From: Actinoplanes oryzae
GTDB taxonomy: Bacteria; Actinomycetota; Actinomycetes; Mycobacteriales; Micromonosporaceae
Direction of reading: 5' to 3'
Length of the DNA: 34,311 nucleotides
Assembly (NCBI RefSeq): GCF_030757795.1
Contig: NZ_JAUQWH010000095.1
Location: forward strand, 1-34,311
In this document: in pieces, positions 23,189 to 29,935 of the stretch
Layout of the letters: each line of letters starts with the position of its first letter
Position numbering within the stretch: position 1 is the first letter of the stretch
The notes under the pieces: model-generated
What the model saw: the letters and a program-made list of their open reading frames with translations, nothing else
Database searches by the model: none
Told to the model about the DNA's origin: nothing
Translations under genes and position numbers: made by a program

Positions 23189-24249
23189 CCGACGACACGA
23201 CCACAGCGGTGGGTGTCCCCGCCGCATGCACGGGCGCACCCGTGATCGGCCCGCCCGCGGCGCAGGCGGTCGCGGAGCTCGGCTGGGGCATGTGGGCCAG
23301 CGCCGTGGTGCAGGCCGGCGCGCAGCTGCGGCTGGCCGACGCGATCGGCGAGGAGCCGGTGCCGGTGGAGAAGCTGGCCGCCGCGGTGGGCGCGGACGCC
23401 GACGCCCTCACCCGGCTGATGCGGGCGCTGGTGGCCTTCGGGGTGTTCCGGCAGGACCGCCCCGGCTGGTACTCGCACAGCGAGGCCTCCCGGGCGCTGC
23501 GCGCGGACGCCGAGGTTCCGCTGACCGACATCATGCTGACCGGCTCCAGCTGGGGCTGGGAGATGTGGGGACAGCTGGCGGCCAGCGTCCGCAGCGGCCG
23601 GTGCGCATTCAAGGAGCGGTACGGCAAAGACCTGTTCACGTGGTTCGCCGAGGACGACAACGCGGCGGGGGCGGCGGCGCTGCGGGGTTTCGCCGCTCAG
23701 TCCCGGGCGATGAACCCGTTGGTGCTCGACGCCCTCGACATGACCGGGGCCGACCGCTTCGTCGACGTCGGCGGCGGGCACGGCAGCGTGGTGCTGTCCC
23801 TGCTCGAGCGCTATCCGGACGTGCACGGCGTGCTGTTCGACCGCGCGCACGCCATCGCCTCGGCGCTGCCGGAGCTCAGCTCGCCTCCGCTCGCGGACCG
23901 GTGCGAGCTGATCGCCGGCGACTGTTTCGAGGCGGTGCCGGCGGGCGACCTGTTCCTCATCCGGCAGGTGCTGCACATGTGGGACGACGACGCGTGCGTC
24001 CAGGTGCTCGCCAACTGCGTGCGGGCGGCCCGTCCCGGAGCCCGGGTCGTGCTGCTCGAACAGCTCGTCGCCGATCCGCCGGAGACGCCGTGGGACGCGC
24101 TCATGGACTTGCACATGCTGCTTGTGATGGGCGGCCGCGAACGCACCGCGGAGCAATGGGCCGCGCTTTACGCCCGGGCCGGCCTGACGTGGACCGGAGT
24201 GACTGCGACCGGCACGCCGCTGCGGCTGGTCGAGGGCCGGGTCGGCTGA
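23185..24249 (+). CDS. SAM-dependent O-methyltransferase (MT4)
   Basis: A 354-residue O-methyltransferase with dimerisation domain (~25-110), SAM loop FVDVGGGHGS (192-201), VLFDRAH (~216-222) and QVLHMWDDD, which keeps the catalytic-position His (His264). It differs clearly from MT1 and MT2 and from MT3, so the cluster has four methyltransferase-fold proteins in three subgroups. It is coupled to MT3 by an ATGA overlap and followed 7 bp later by the glycosyltransferase remnant. A phenolic hydroxyl of the polyketide, or a sugar hydroxyl, is the probable acceptor. Confidence 0.92.
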   Translation: MTDDTTTAVGVPAACTGAPVIGPPAAQAVAELGWGMWASAVVQAGAQLRLADAIGEEPVPVEKLAAAVGADADALTRLMRALVAFGVFRQDRPGWYSHSEASRALRADAEVPLTDIMLTGSSWGWEMWGQLAASVRSGRCAFKERYGKDLFTWFAEDDNAAGAAALRGFAAQSRAMNPLVLDALDMTGADRFVDVGGGHGSVVLSLLERYPDVHGVLFDRAHAIASALPELSSPPLADRCELIAGDCFEAVPAGDLFLIRQVLHMWDDDACVQVLANCVRAARPGARVVLLEQLVADPPETPWDALMDLHMLLVMGGRERTAEQWAALYARAGLTWTGVTATGTPLRLVEGRVG

Positions 24250-24256
24250 GGCCGCC

Positions 24257-24409
24257 GTGCGGATCCTCTTCGTCGCCTGGGGCTGGCAGTCCCACCTCTT
24301 CCCGATGGTGCCACTGGCGTGGGCGTGCCGGGCGGCCGGGCACGACGTGCGGGTCGCCACCCAGCCGGGCCTCGCGCCGGTGGCGGCGGCGACCGGGCTG
24401 CCGGTCGCC
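24257..24409 (+). pseudogene. Glycosyltransferase (GT1-like), only the first ~51 codons remain
   Basis: From GTG 24257 the frame reads VRILFVAWGWQSHLFPMVP, then LAWACRAAGHDVRVATQP and LAPVAAATGLPVA, the characteristic N-terminus of antibiotic GT1 glycosyltransferases (EryCIII/DesVII-like, usually ~390-420 aa). After about position 24,410 the resemblance stops and the frame becomes arginine-rich noise antisense to the serine hydrolase gene. It sits 7 bp after MT4 in the same operon, so it was once a cluster gene. What remains covers only the first beta-alpha-beta units and cannot be active. Either a deletion or an assembly join removed the rest. Confidence 0.8.
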
Positions 24410-25124
24410 CGCCGTACGCGTCGGCGAACGGCGCCTCGCCGAGCACCCCGAGATCGCCGAGGGCACCGCCCGGCCAGGTCGCTGCCGCCAGCGCCAGCAC
24501 GTCACCCACCGTCGCCCGCAGACCCCCCGACGGTACGCGCACCCGCGGCATGGCCAGGTACGAGTTGCGCCGCGGATCGGGGTCGTCGTGGGCCAGCAGC
24601 GCGGGATCGTCACGCCACGGCCGGCTGTCGGCGCCCGTCGCGCCCGCCGGGTCGAGCACCAGCTCCCGCAGGCCCCGCGCGAAGGGACTCCCGCTCACTG
24701 CCGCCGCGTGCGCGCCGGCCAGCCAATACCCCGGATTCGCGTACGACCAGGGCGCGCCCAGCCACGCGATCCGCTCGGGATGCTCCGCGTACGCCGCCGG
24801 GGCGCCGTCCCCGTTGCCGAACCGCTCGATCCCGCCCTCGTAGTCCGGCCCCGCCCCGCCGGTGTGCCGCAGCAGCTCCCGCCACGTGGCGTCGTGCCAC
24901 GCCCGTACGTCCAGATCGAGGTCTCCCCGCGCGTGCAGGGCGTGCAGCAGCGCCGCGGTCGCCGGCTTGGTGATCGACGCCACCGGGAACGGGGTGTCCA
25001 CCGTCAGCGGCGCGCCCCCGGGCCCCCGCAGCCCGGCCACCTGCACGTCGACTCGGTCGCCGCTGCGCACCCCGAGCACGATCCCGGCCGCCGTCCCGCT
25101 CCGCACCACATCGATCAACGCCAC
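24410..25124 (-). pseudogene. Serine hydrolase (class C beta-lactamase family), C-terminus lost
   Basis: About 238 residues from GTG 25124: SITK in PVASITKPATAALL gives the SxxK nucleophile motif, WSYANPGYWLAG the YxN motif, and VPSGGLRATVGDVLALA the usual mid-domain helix. At about 24,410 the similarity ends, before the expected GLGWF and HxG parts; the frame then runs on as low-complexity sequence across the glycosyltransferase remnant and into the 3' end of MT4 (to 24168). Family members are usually 330-400 residues, so this is a truncated gene whose break coincides with the glycosyltransferase break. It follows the DUF3152 gene. Without the last motif it is probably inactive. Confidence 0.72.
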
Positions 25125-25137
25125 GGCGACGATTCTG

Positions 25138-25953
25138 CTACGCGCGGCCCTTCTCGCGCGCGGGCGTTTCATCGGGGTACGCGCCGGACGGCCCGTGATA
25201 GCTCTCCCCGTGCACGTAGGGCGCGTCGTTCGGCTCGCATCCGTGCAGGCCCAGCGTCTGCTGCTGCATGACGGGCGCCGGCTCGCCCGGCCCGGGACAC
25301 AGCTCGTGCCCGTGCCCCAGCCGGTGGCCCACCTCGTGATTGACCATGTAGCGGCGGTAGGACGCGAGATCCTTGCCGTACGAGGGAACGCCCTTCACCC
25401 ACCGCGCGACGTTGAGCACCACCTTGTCGCCGCTGCGGCACGACGTGTAGCCGTCCGGCACGTCGCGGCACAGCTCGTCCCGGGTGTCCGGGGTCGCCAG
25501 ATAGATGGTGAAGTCGTACGCCTGCCCGGCACCCACCCGCTCGAACCGCCACTGCCCGCCGGCGGTCCACCCGTCCTTCGCCCCGAGCGTGACCGCGACC
25601 GCATTGGCGAACGTCGCCGTGGCCAGCCCCTCGATGTCCCGCTCCACCAGCACCCGGTAGCGCAGCAACGTCCCGCCCCGCCCCGCCGCCGGTCCGCTCT
25701 GCCCCGCCGCCACCAGCCACCGCCGCGACCCGTCCGCCGGATAGGTGATCCGGGTCGCGGGCGGCTTCGACCGCACCGGCGCCGTGTCCGGCGCGGGCGC
25801 GGTGTCCTCGCCGGCCGTGTCTACGCCAGCCGTCTCCTGCTGGCCGCTGTCCCCCTGGCCGCCGCGCACCTGCGGCGCGCGGAAAGTCCCGCACCCCGCC
25901 AGCACACCGGCCGCCACCACGGCGGCGACTACCCTCAGCAGACCCAACGACAT
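25138..25953 (-). CDS. DUF3152 metalloprotease-like lipoprotein
   Basis: A 271-residue exported lipoprotein: signal peptide with lipobox VLAGC at 17-21, a Thr/Ala/Asp-rich linker (~30-65), then a DUF3152 domain with ITYPADGS, LVERDIEGLATATFANAVAVTLG, cysteines in CRDVPDGYTSCRSGDKVVLN and the zinc-protease motif HEVGHRLGHGHE followed by LGLHGCEPND. It would be anchored outside the membrane; such proteins are widespread in actinomycetes and their substrate is unknown. ATG 25953 was chosen because the signal peptide begins there; a TTG start at 25989 is also open. It is unrelated to the polyketide cluster. Confidence 0.88.
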   Translation of the reverse strand: MSLGLLRVVAAVVAAGVLAGCGTFRAPQVRGGQGDSGQQETAGVDTAGEDTAPAPDTAPVRSKPPATRITYPADGSRRWLVAAGQSGPAAGRGGTLLRYRVLVERDIEGLATATFANAVAVTLGAKDGWTAGGQWRFERVGAGQAYDFTIYLATPDTRDELCRDVPDGYTSCRSGDKVVLNVARWVKGVPSYGKDLASYRRYMVNHEVGHRLGHGHELCPGPGEPAPVMQQQTLGLHGCEPNDAPYVHGESYHGPSGAYPDETPAREKGRA

Positions 25954-26388
25954 GCTCAACCCATCTCGGCGAGGAACCCTGGCGCCCAAAGTGACGCATG
26001 CCCCCCTCCGACGGTTGCACGCTCACGGGTTCCTCACAGTCCGAGCTGGCATTTCGGTGATCCTCGGCACGTACCCACAACCGGCGCGCCCGCCCGCCGC
26101 GCGCCGCCGCTGTGCCTGCCCGCCCGTGCGCGCGCCGCCGCGGTGCCTGCCCGGCCGTGCGCGCCGCCGCTGTGCCTGCCCGTCCGTGCGCGCGCCGCCG
26201 CGGTGCCTGCCCGGCCGTGCGCGCCGCCGCTGTGCCTGCCCGCCCGCGCCGCCGTGCGCGCGCAGCTGCGGGGTCGCCGTCCGGGCCATCGCGGTTGCCG
26301 GGCGTTGCGGACGTCGGCTTCGCGGGGCACGACAAGGGTGATGCGCCGCGTTCAGCCGCCCGTCCGGCGGAGGGTCCGGGAACGGAGA
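25954..26388. other. Non-coding gap upstream of the DUF3152 gene
   Basis: About 435 bases with no supportable gene. The part nearest 25953 should hold the lipoprotein promoter, the middle holds the 60-bp tandem repeat, and the right end meets the hairpin after the P450 gene. Open frames exist on both strands across the repeat, but they encode only Arg/Ala/Gly-rich repetitive sequence. Confidence 0.6.
26101..26249. repeat. 60-bp tandem repeat, about 2.5 copies
   Basis: Bases 26101-26160 and 26161-26220 are identical except for one C/T change (position 23 of the unit), and a partial third copy starts at 26221. Each 60-bp unit is itself a diverged double of GCGCCGCCG-[CT/CG]-GTGCCTGCCCG-type halves of ~31 and 29 bp. 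The near-identity shows recent expansion or homogenisation. A length divisible by three means open frames persist through it, but codon content does not look protein-like. Confidence 0.9.
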
Positions 26389-26430
26389 ACGCCGCTGCGA
26401 ATTCCACGGGGGAAGAACTCGCAACGGCGT
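26389..26430 (-). terminator. Hairpin terminator after the P450 (C) gene
   Basis: Bases 26389-26404 pair with 26415-26430 in a 16-bp stem around a 10-nt loop. As minus-strand RNA the two imperfect positions become G-U wobbles, whereas as plus-strand RNA they would be C-A mismatches, so selection appears to act on the leftward transcript. The stem lies 19 bp past the P450 stop and is followed by a pyrimidine-rich TTCTCCGTTCCC, as expected for an intrinsic terminator. Confidence 0.72.
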
Positions 26431-26448
26431 GACCTCAATGTAGGCCGG

Positions 26449-27669
26449 TCATCCCTGGTTGTCCAGCGGTGCGGACAGCGGCGGCACGTGGACCGGGAGG
26501 GACAGGAGGGCGCGGGAGCGGTAGGAGTCGCGCCAGCGGAGTTCGGCCGCGGGGACGGCCAGGGTGAGGCCGGGGAGGGTGCGCAGGACAGCGCCCAGCG
26601 CAACCTCGGCCTCGAGGCGGGCGAGCGGCGCGCCGATGCAGTAGTGGATGCCCTGGCCGAAGGTGAGCTGGGCGGTGGTGTCGCGGTGCAGGTCGAGGGT
26701 GTCGGGGTGGGGGTAGCGGTCCGGGTCGCGGTCGGCGGCGGCGATGGCGATCATCACCGTGTCGCCGGCGGGGATGGTGACGCCGGCGAGCTCGACGTCC
26801 TGCTTGGCGAAGCGGCGGATGGAGACCGGGGTGGGCGGCTCGAAGCGCATCAGTTCGCGGACAGCGTTCGGCAGCAGCGCCGGGTCCTTGGCGAGCTCGT
26901 CGCGCTGGTCGGGGTGTTCGAGCAGGGTGAGGACGCCGCTGCTGATGAGGTGGACCGAGTTCTCGTAGCCGGCGACGAGGATGAGGAACGCCAGCGAGGT
27001 CAGCTCGTCCTCGGTGAGGCGGTCGCCTTCGTCCCGGGCGGCGACGAGGGCCGACAGGATGTCCGTACCCGGAGCGGTCCGCCTCTCGGCGATGAGCTGG
27101 GTGAGGAAGGCGATCAGCCGGCCCACCGCGCGGGCCGGGGCCGCCGGGTCGTCCCGCGGCGGGGCGAGCATCGTGCCGGCCCAGTCGCCCAGGTCGGCGC
27201 GGCGCTCGGCGGGGATGCCCAGGACGTCGCAGATGACCGCGACCGGCAGCGGGACGGCGAAGTCGCGGACCAGGTCGCCGCCGCCGGCCGCCGCCACCGG
27301 GGCGAGCAGGGCGGCGGCGACGCGTTCGACGCCGGGGCGCATCGCCTCGACGCGGCGCGGGGTGAACGCCTTGCCGACCAGCCGGCGCAGCCGCGTGTGG
27401 TCCGGCGGGTCCATGTTGAGCAGGTTGTTGTCCAGCGCCGGCGGGAGGCCGAAGCCCTTCCAGGCGCCGTCGGCGGCGTGGGTCTTGCTCAGCGACAGGC
27501 GCGGGTCGGCCAGGGCGGCGCGGGCGTCGTCGTAGCGGGTGACGATCCACGCGTACGCGCCGTCGGGCAGGGCGAAGCGGTGGACCGGTGCCTGCTCGCG
27601 CAGCCGGGCGTAGACGCCGTGCGGGTCGGTGACGATCGACTCGGGCAGGGGGACGGCGGGAACGGTCAC
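26449..27669 (-). CDS. Cytochrome P450 (C), coupled to an XRE regulator
   Basis: A 406-residue class I P450: Cys344 in FGQGIHYCIGAPLAR, ExxR as RELMR, C-helix MDPPDHTRLRRL. The I-helix is LVAGYENSVHLI: the acid is kept (Glu) but Thr is replaced by Asn-Ser, a pattern seen in CYP107-type enzymes that use a substrate hydroxyl to help activate oxygen. GTG 27669 overlaps the regulator stop by GTGA. Its position outside the cluster break and its pairing with a regulator suggest a separate function (xenobiotic or secondary-metabolite oxidation). No ferredoxin is adjacent. Confidence 0.93.
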   Translation of the reverse strand: MTVPAVPLPESIVTDPHGVYARLREQAPVHRFALPDGAYAWIVTRYDDARAALADPRLSLSKTHAADGAWKGFGLPPALDNNLLNMDPPDHTRLRRLVGKAFTPRRVEAMRPGVERVAAALLAPVAAAGGGDLVRDFAVPLPVAVICDVLGIPAERRADLGDWAGTMLAPPRDDPAAPARAVGRLIAFLTQLIAERRTAPGTDILSALVAARDEGDRLTEDELTSLAFLILVAGYENSVHLISSGVLTLLEHPDQRDELAKDPALLPNAVRELMRFEPPTPVSIRRFAKQDVELAGVTIPAGDTVMIAIAAADRDPDRYPHPDTLDLHRDTTAQLTFGQGIHYCIGAPLARLEAEVALGAVLRTLPGLTLAVPAAELRWRDSYRSRALLSLPVHVPPLSAPLDNQG

Positions 27670-28109
27670 TGGGGGGTGTCCTTTGCGGCGGTCAGGCCCT
27701 CGACCTCGAGGAGCTGCTCGAAGATGGTGGTCATGGCGGCCTGGCTGCGGTCCGACAGGCCGGCGCCGGCCAGGATGTCGCGCAGCTGGCCCGGGCGGGG
27801 CGGGGCGTCGTCGACGAAGTAGCCGACCGGCACCTCGAAGGCGATGGCCAGGGCCTTGAGGTGGCTCAGGCGCGGGTCGGTGACCTTGCCCTGGCGCAGC
27901 TCGCCGATGTAGGCGCCGCTGATGGTGACCGGGCCGACCGTGCGGTGGATGCGGTCGGCGACCTCGCCGGGGCCGTTGATGCGCTCGGCGACCTCGCTGT
28001 TGAACCATTCCCGGCCGGGGCGGCCGCGCTGGATCTGTTCCGGTCGCGGCCGGACGGTCGCGAACAGACGGTTCAGCTTGGCCGCCAGCGAGCCCGGTGG
28101 GTGGGCCAT
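27666..28109 (-). CDS. XRE-family helix-turn-helix regulator
   Basis: A 147-residue regulator. The helix-turn-helix lies at ~58-85 (VTISGAYIGELRQGKVTDPRLSHLKALAIAFEVPVGYF), followed by a C-terminal helical segment (QAAMTTIFEQLLEVEGL) for dimerisation. The longer N-terminus (LAAKLNRLFATVRPRP) resembles actinobacterial XRE proteins that precede P450 genes. It is co-translated with P450 C (GTGA overlap) and probably regulates the pair through the two operator-like sites upstream of its promoter. The start ATG 28109 has GGGGGAGGCG upstream. Confidence 0.87.
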   Translation of the reverse strand: MAHPPGSLAAKLNRLFATVRPRPEQIQRGRPGREWFNSEVAERINGPGEVADRIHRTVGPVTISGAYIGELRQGKVTDPRLSHLKALAIAFEVPVGYFVDDAPPRPGQLRDILAGAGLSDRSQAAMTTIFEQLLEVEGLTAAKDTPQ

Positions 28110-28130
28110 GCTTCGCCTCCCCCTTTGATA

Positions 28131-28204
28131 AACAGCTGTTGAATGCCCGGACCGCGAAACACCTGCCCAGACGACTCCGGCGGATCGTCACTCAACAGGC
28201 GTTG
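28131..28204. promoter_or_regulatory. Two operator-like palindromes upstream of the XRE gene
   Basis: AACAGCTGTTG at 28131-28141 contains a perfect 10-bp palindrome and AACAGGCGTTG at 28194-28204 matches it in 9 of 11 bases. They are 63 bp apart, about six helical turns, so bound dimers could lie on the same face of the DNA. The first is 22 bp before the XRE start codon, overlapping where the transcript should begin, which fits autorepression. They lie in the 296-bp gap between the XRE and LLM genes. Confidence 0.5.
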
Positions 28205-28354
28205 CGTGCGTGCCAGGAGTGAGCGTAATGTCACCCTCCCACGATGCCACCCGCGGGCTCGACTGTGGAGGGTCGCCGCCGGGGGGAACGGGTTAGCGGC
28301 GCATCAGGGGCAGACGAAGGGCCACCGCCCGGAGTCGTGCGCCGCGCACGGCCC

Positions 28355-28407
28355 GACGCCGGGCGCCGGGCTGCACCGGCGACCCGGCGGGGGCCGGCCC
28401 TGGCGTC
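28355..28407 (-). terminator. Imperfect hairpin after the LLM oxidoreductase gene
   Basis: GACGCC, GGGC and CCGG at 28355-28369 pair with the complementary series ending GGCGTC at 28402-28407, giving about 14 bp with two bulges. It begins at the LLM stop codon and could end the leftward transcript. No T-run follows. Confidence 0.35.
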
Positions 28408-29299
28408 AGGCGGCAGCGCGCACAGCGGGCACGATCTCGGCGGCCCAGCGCCCCAAGGACACCTCGTCGGGCGTCCCGCCGGTGGGGGAGAAGAGCATGA
28501 ACCCGCCGGCCCCGTGCTCCACCGCCGCCGAGGTCAGCTCCTCGACCCACTGGTCCACGGATCCACCCACCCATCGCCCGTCGGCGTCGCGCGGAGCGGC
28601 CACCGGCGCGCCGGTGATCCGGCCCGGCAGGTTGTAGACCGTCCGGATGTCGCCGGGATCCCGCCCCGCGGCCCGCGCCGCCTCGTCGATGATCGGGCGC
28701 GACTCGCGGTAACGCCTGCTCAGCCAGTCCGCGGCGTGCCCGGGGATCCACCCGTCGGCGACGCGGCCCGTAGCGGCGAGCGACCGGGGCCCCACCGAGC
28801 CCGTCCACACCGGCGGCGCCGGGGTGCTTGCCGGTTGCAGCGCGCTGACCTGGTAGTGCGTACCGTCGAACGTCACCGGCTCCCCGCCGCCGCACAACAG
28901 CCTGATCAGGGTGATCGCCTCCTCGAACGCCTCGACGGCGGCCGCGGGGGTGAGGCGCGGCACACCCATGCTCGCGATCCGGTCCCAGCGGCCGCCCGCC
29001 CCCGCGCCCAGCACGATGCGTCCGCCCGACAGTGCCGCCAGGGAGGTCACCGTGCGGGCCAGCATCGCGGGCGCCCGCAGCGGCAGGTTCGTCACGTTGG
29101 CCAGCCCGGCGAGCCGTTCGGTGCGCCCCAGGATCAGGCCGATCGCCGCGTACGCGTCCAGCCGCGCCCCCAGGTACGGATGGTCCGACAGCGAGAACAG
29201 ATCAAGCCCCTCGCGGTCGGCAAGTGCCGTCAGCCGCAGCAGCCCGGAAGCCTCGTCGACGCCCGAGTGCGCCCCGAAACCGAATACCACGTCCGCCAT
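28406..29299 (-). CDS. LLM-class F420-dependent oxidoreductase
   Basis: A 297-residue luciferase-like barrel: FGFGAHSGVDEASGLLRLTALADREGLDLFSLSDHPY, GLANVTNLPLRAPAMLARTVTSL, LSGGRIVLGAGAGGRWD (the SGGR cofactor motif), and VWTGSVGPRSLAATGRVADGWIPG. These features favour F420 binding. It is transcribed away from the MarR gene across a 58-bp shared promoter, the usual layout for an enzyme controlled by its divergent MarR repressor, so it probably handles a toxic or aromatic ligand of that regulator. Confidence 0.9.
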   Translation of the reverse strand: MADVVFGFGAHSGVDEASGLLRLTALADREGLDLFSLSDHPYLGARLDAYAAIGLILGRTERLAGLANVTNLPLRAPAMLARTVTSLAALSGGRIVLGAGAGGRWDRIASMGVPRLTPAAAVEAFEEAITLIRLLCGGGEPVTFDGTHYQVSALQPASTPAPPVWTGSVGPRSLAATGRVADGWIPGHAADWLSRRYRESRPIIDEAARAAGRDPGDIRTVYNLPGRITGAPVAAPRDADGRWVGGSVDQWVEELTSAAVEHGAGGFMLFSPTGGTPDEVSLGRWAAEIVPAVRAAA

Positions 29300-29314
29300 G
29301 AATGCCTCCCCGTC

Positions 29315-29335
29315 GTAGTTCGTACTGCGAACTAC
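29315..29335. promoter_or_regulatory. MarR operator: GTAGTTCG-n5-CGAACTAC
   Basis: A perfect 8-bp inverted repeat with a 5-bp spacer, centred in the 58-bp gap between the divergent LLM and MarR genes. Size and placement match operators of MarR repressors, which would block both promoters until a ligand binds. Confidence 0.75.
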
Positions 29336-29357
29336 AACCTAGCAATAGACTCCCCGA

Positions 29358-29792
29358 ATGGACATCGTCGCGGCGCTGGTGCGGACGTCGTTCCTGGTGG
29401 ACGCGGTCTACACCGGGTCAGCCCGGGAGCACGGCATCACGCAGCAGCAAGGGCAGCTGCTCTGTGTCCTCATGCCGCGGGCGTACGCGATGGGCGAGCT
29501 GAGCGCCACGCTGCGCCTCGCGAAGTCCAGTCTCAGCGGCCTGGTCGACCGCACCGAGCGCCTGGGCCTGGTGCGCCGCCAGCCCGACCCGCGTGACACC
29601 CGCGGCGTGCTCGTGGGGCTGACGGCCGACGGGGCCCGGCTCGCCCGGCAGTTCTACGACGAGACGTGCCGCCGGATCGCCGAGCTCCCCACGGTCCTGG
29701 GTGCCCCGGAACAAGAAGCTCTCGCCGGGCTGCTCGCGCGGGTGGTGCTCGGTAACGAGGTCCCCGTCATCTTTCCGCCGAAAGAGGGTTGA
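29358..29792 (+). CDS. MarR-family transcriptional regulator
   Basis: A 144-residue winged-helix regulator: ITQQQGQLLCVLMPRAYAMGELSATLRLAKSSLSGLVDRTERLGLVRRQPDPRDTRGVLVGLT spans the winged helix (~28-90), including the conserved DxRxxxVxLT wing (DTRGVLVGLT), and the terminal helices serve dimerisation. It is divergent from the LLM oxidoreductase with a palindromic operator between them, so it probably represses both genes. ATG 29358 is very close to the operator; no strong ribosome binding site is seen, so the mRNA may be nearly leaderless. Confidence 0.92.
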   Translation: MDIVAALVRTSFLVDAVYTGSAREHGITQQQGQLLCVLMPRAYAMGELSATLRLAKSSLSGLVDRTERLGLVRRQPDPRDTRGVLVGLTADGARLARQFYDETCRRIAELPTVLGAPEQEALAGLLARVVLGNEVPVIFPPKEG

Positions 29793-29935
29793 TTGTGGCT
29801 TTTTGTCGGGCAAAGTAGTAGCACGCTTCACCGCGCGGCGAGGTATCACCAGGTCATCACGCGGGTACGACGAAGTAGTGTCGGTCGGGCTGCGCCGCGC
29901 GGCGCGAGGGAGATGTGATGACGGGGTGACGAGCG

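Noticed and set aside
24168..24409. Extension of the serine hydrolase frame leftwards to a stop at 24168
   Set aside because: This part is antisense to the glycosyltransferase remnant and MT4 and turns into Pro/Arg-rich low-complexity sequence, so it is read-through past the break and not true protein.
24410..24973. Extension of the glycosyltransferase frame rightwards to 24973
   Set aside because: After codon ~51 the translation is Arg/Ala/Pro noise antisense to the serine hydrolase; it has no glycosyltransferase motifs.
26101..26249. Tandem repeat considered as a CRISPR array
   Set aside because: The copies are contiguous without unique spacers, and no cas gene is present.
26023..26432. 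Short open frames through the 60-bp repeat on both strands
   Set aside because: Repetitive Arg/Ala/Gly-rich translations, no ribosome binding site and no family; better explained as non-coding repeat.
29892..29905. Perfect 14-bp palindrome GCGCCGCGCGGCGC as an operator
   Set aside because: Low-complexity G/C palindromes are frequent by chance at this base composition; reported only as context of the kinase leader.
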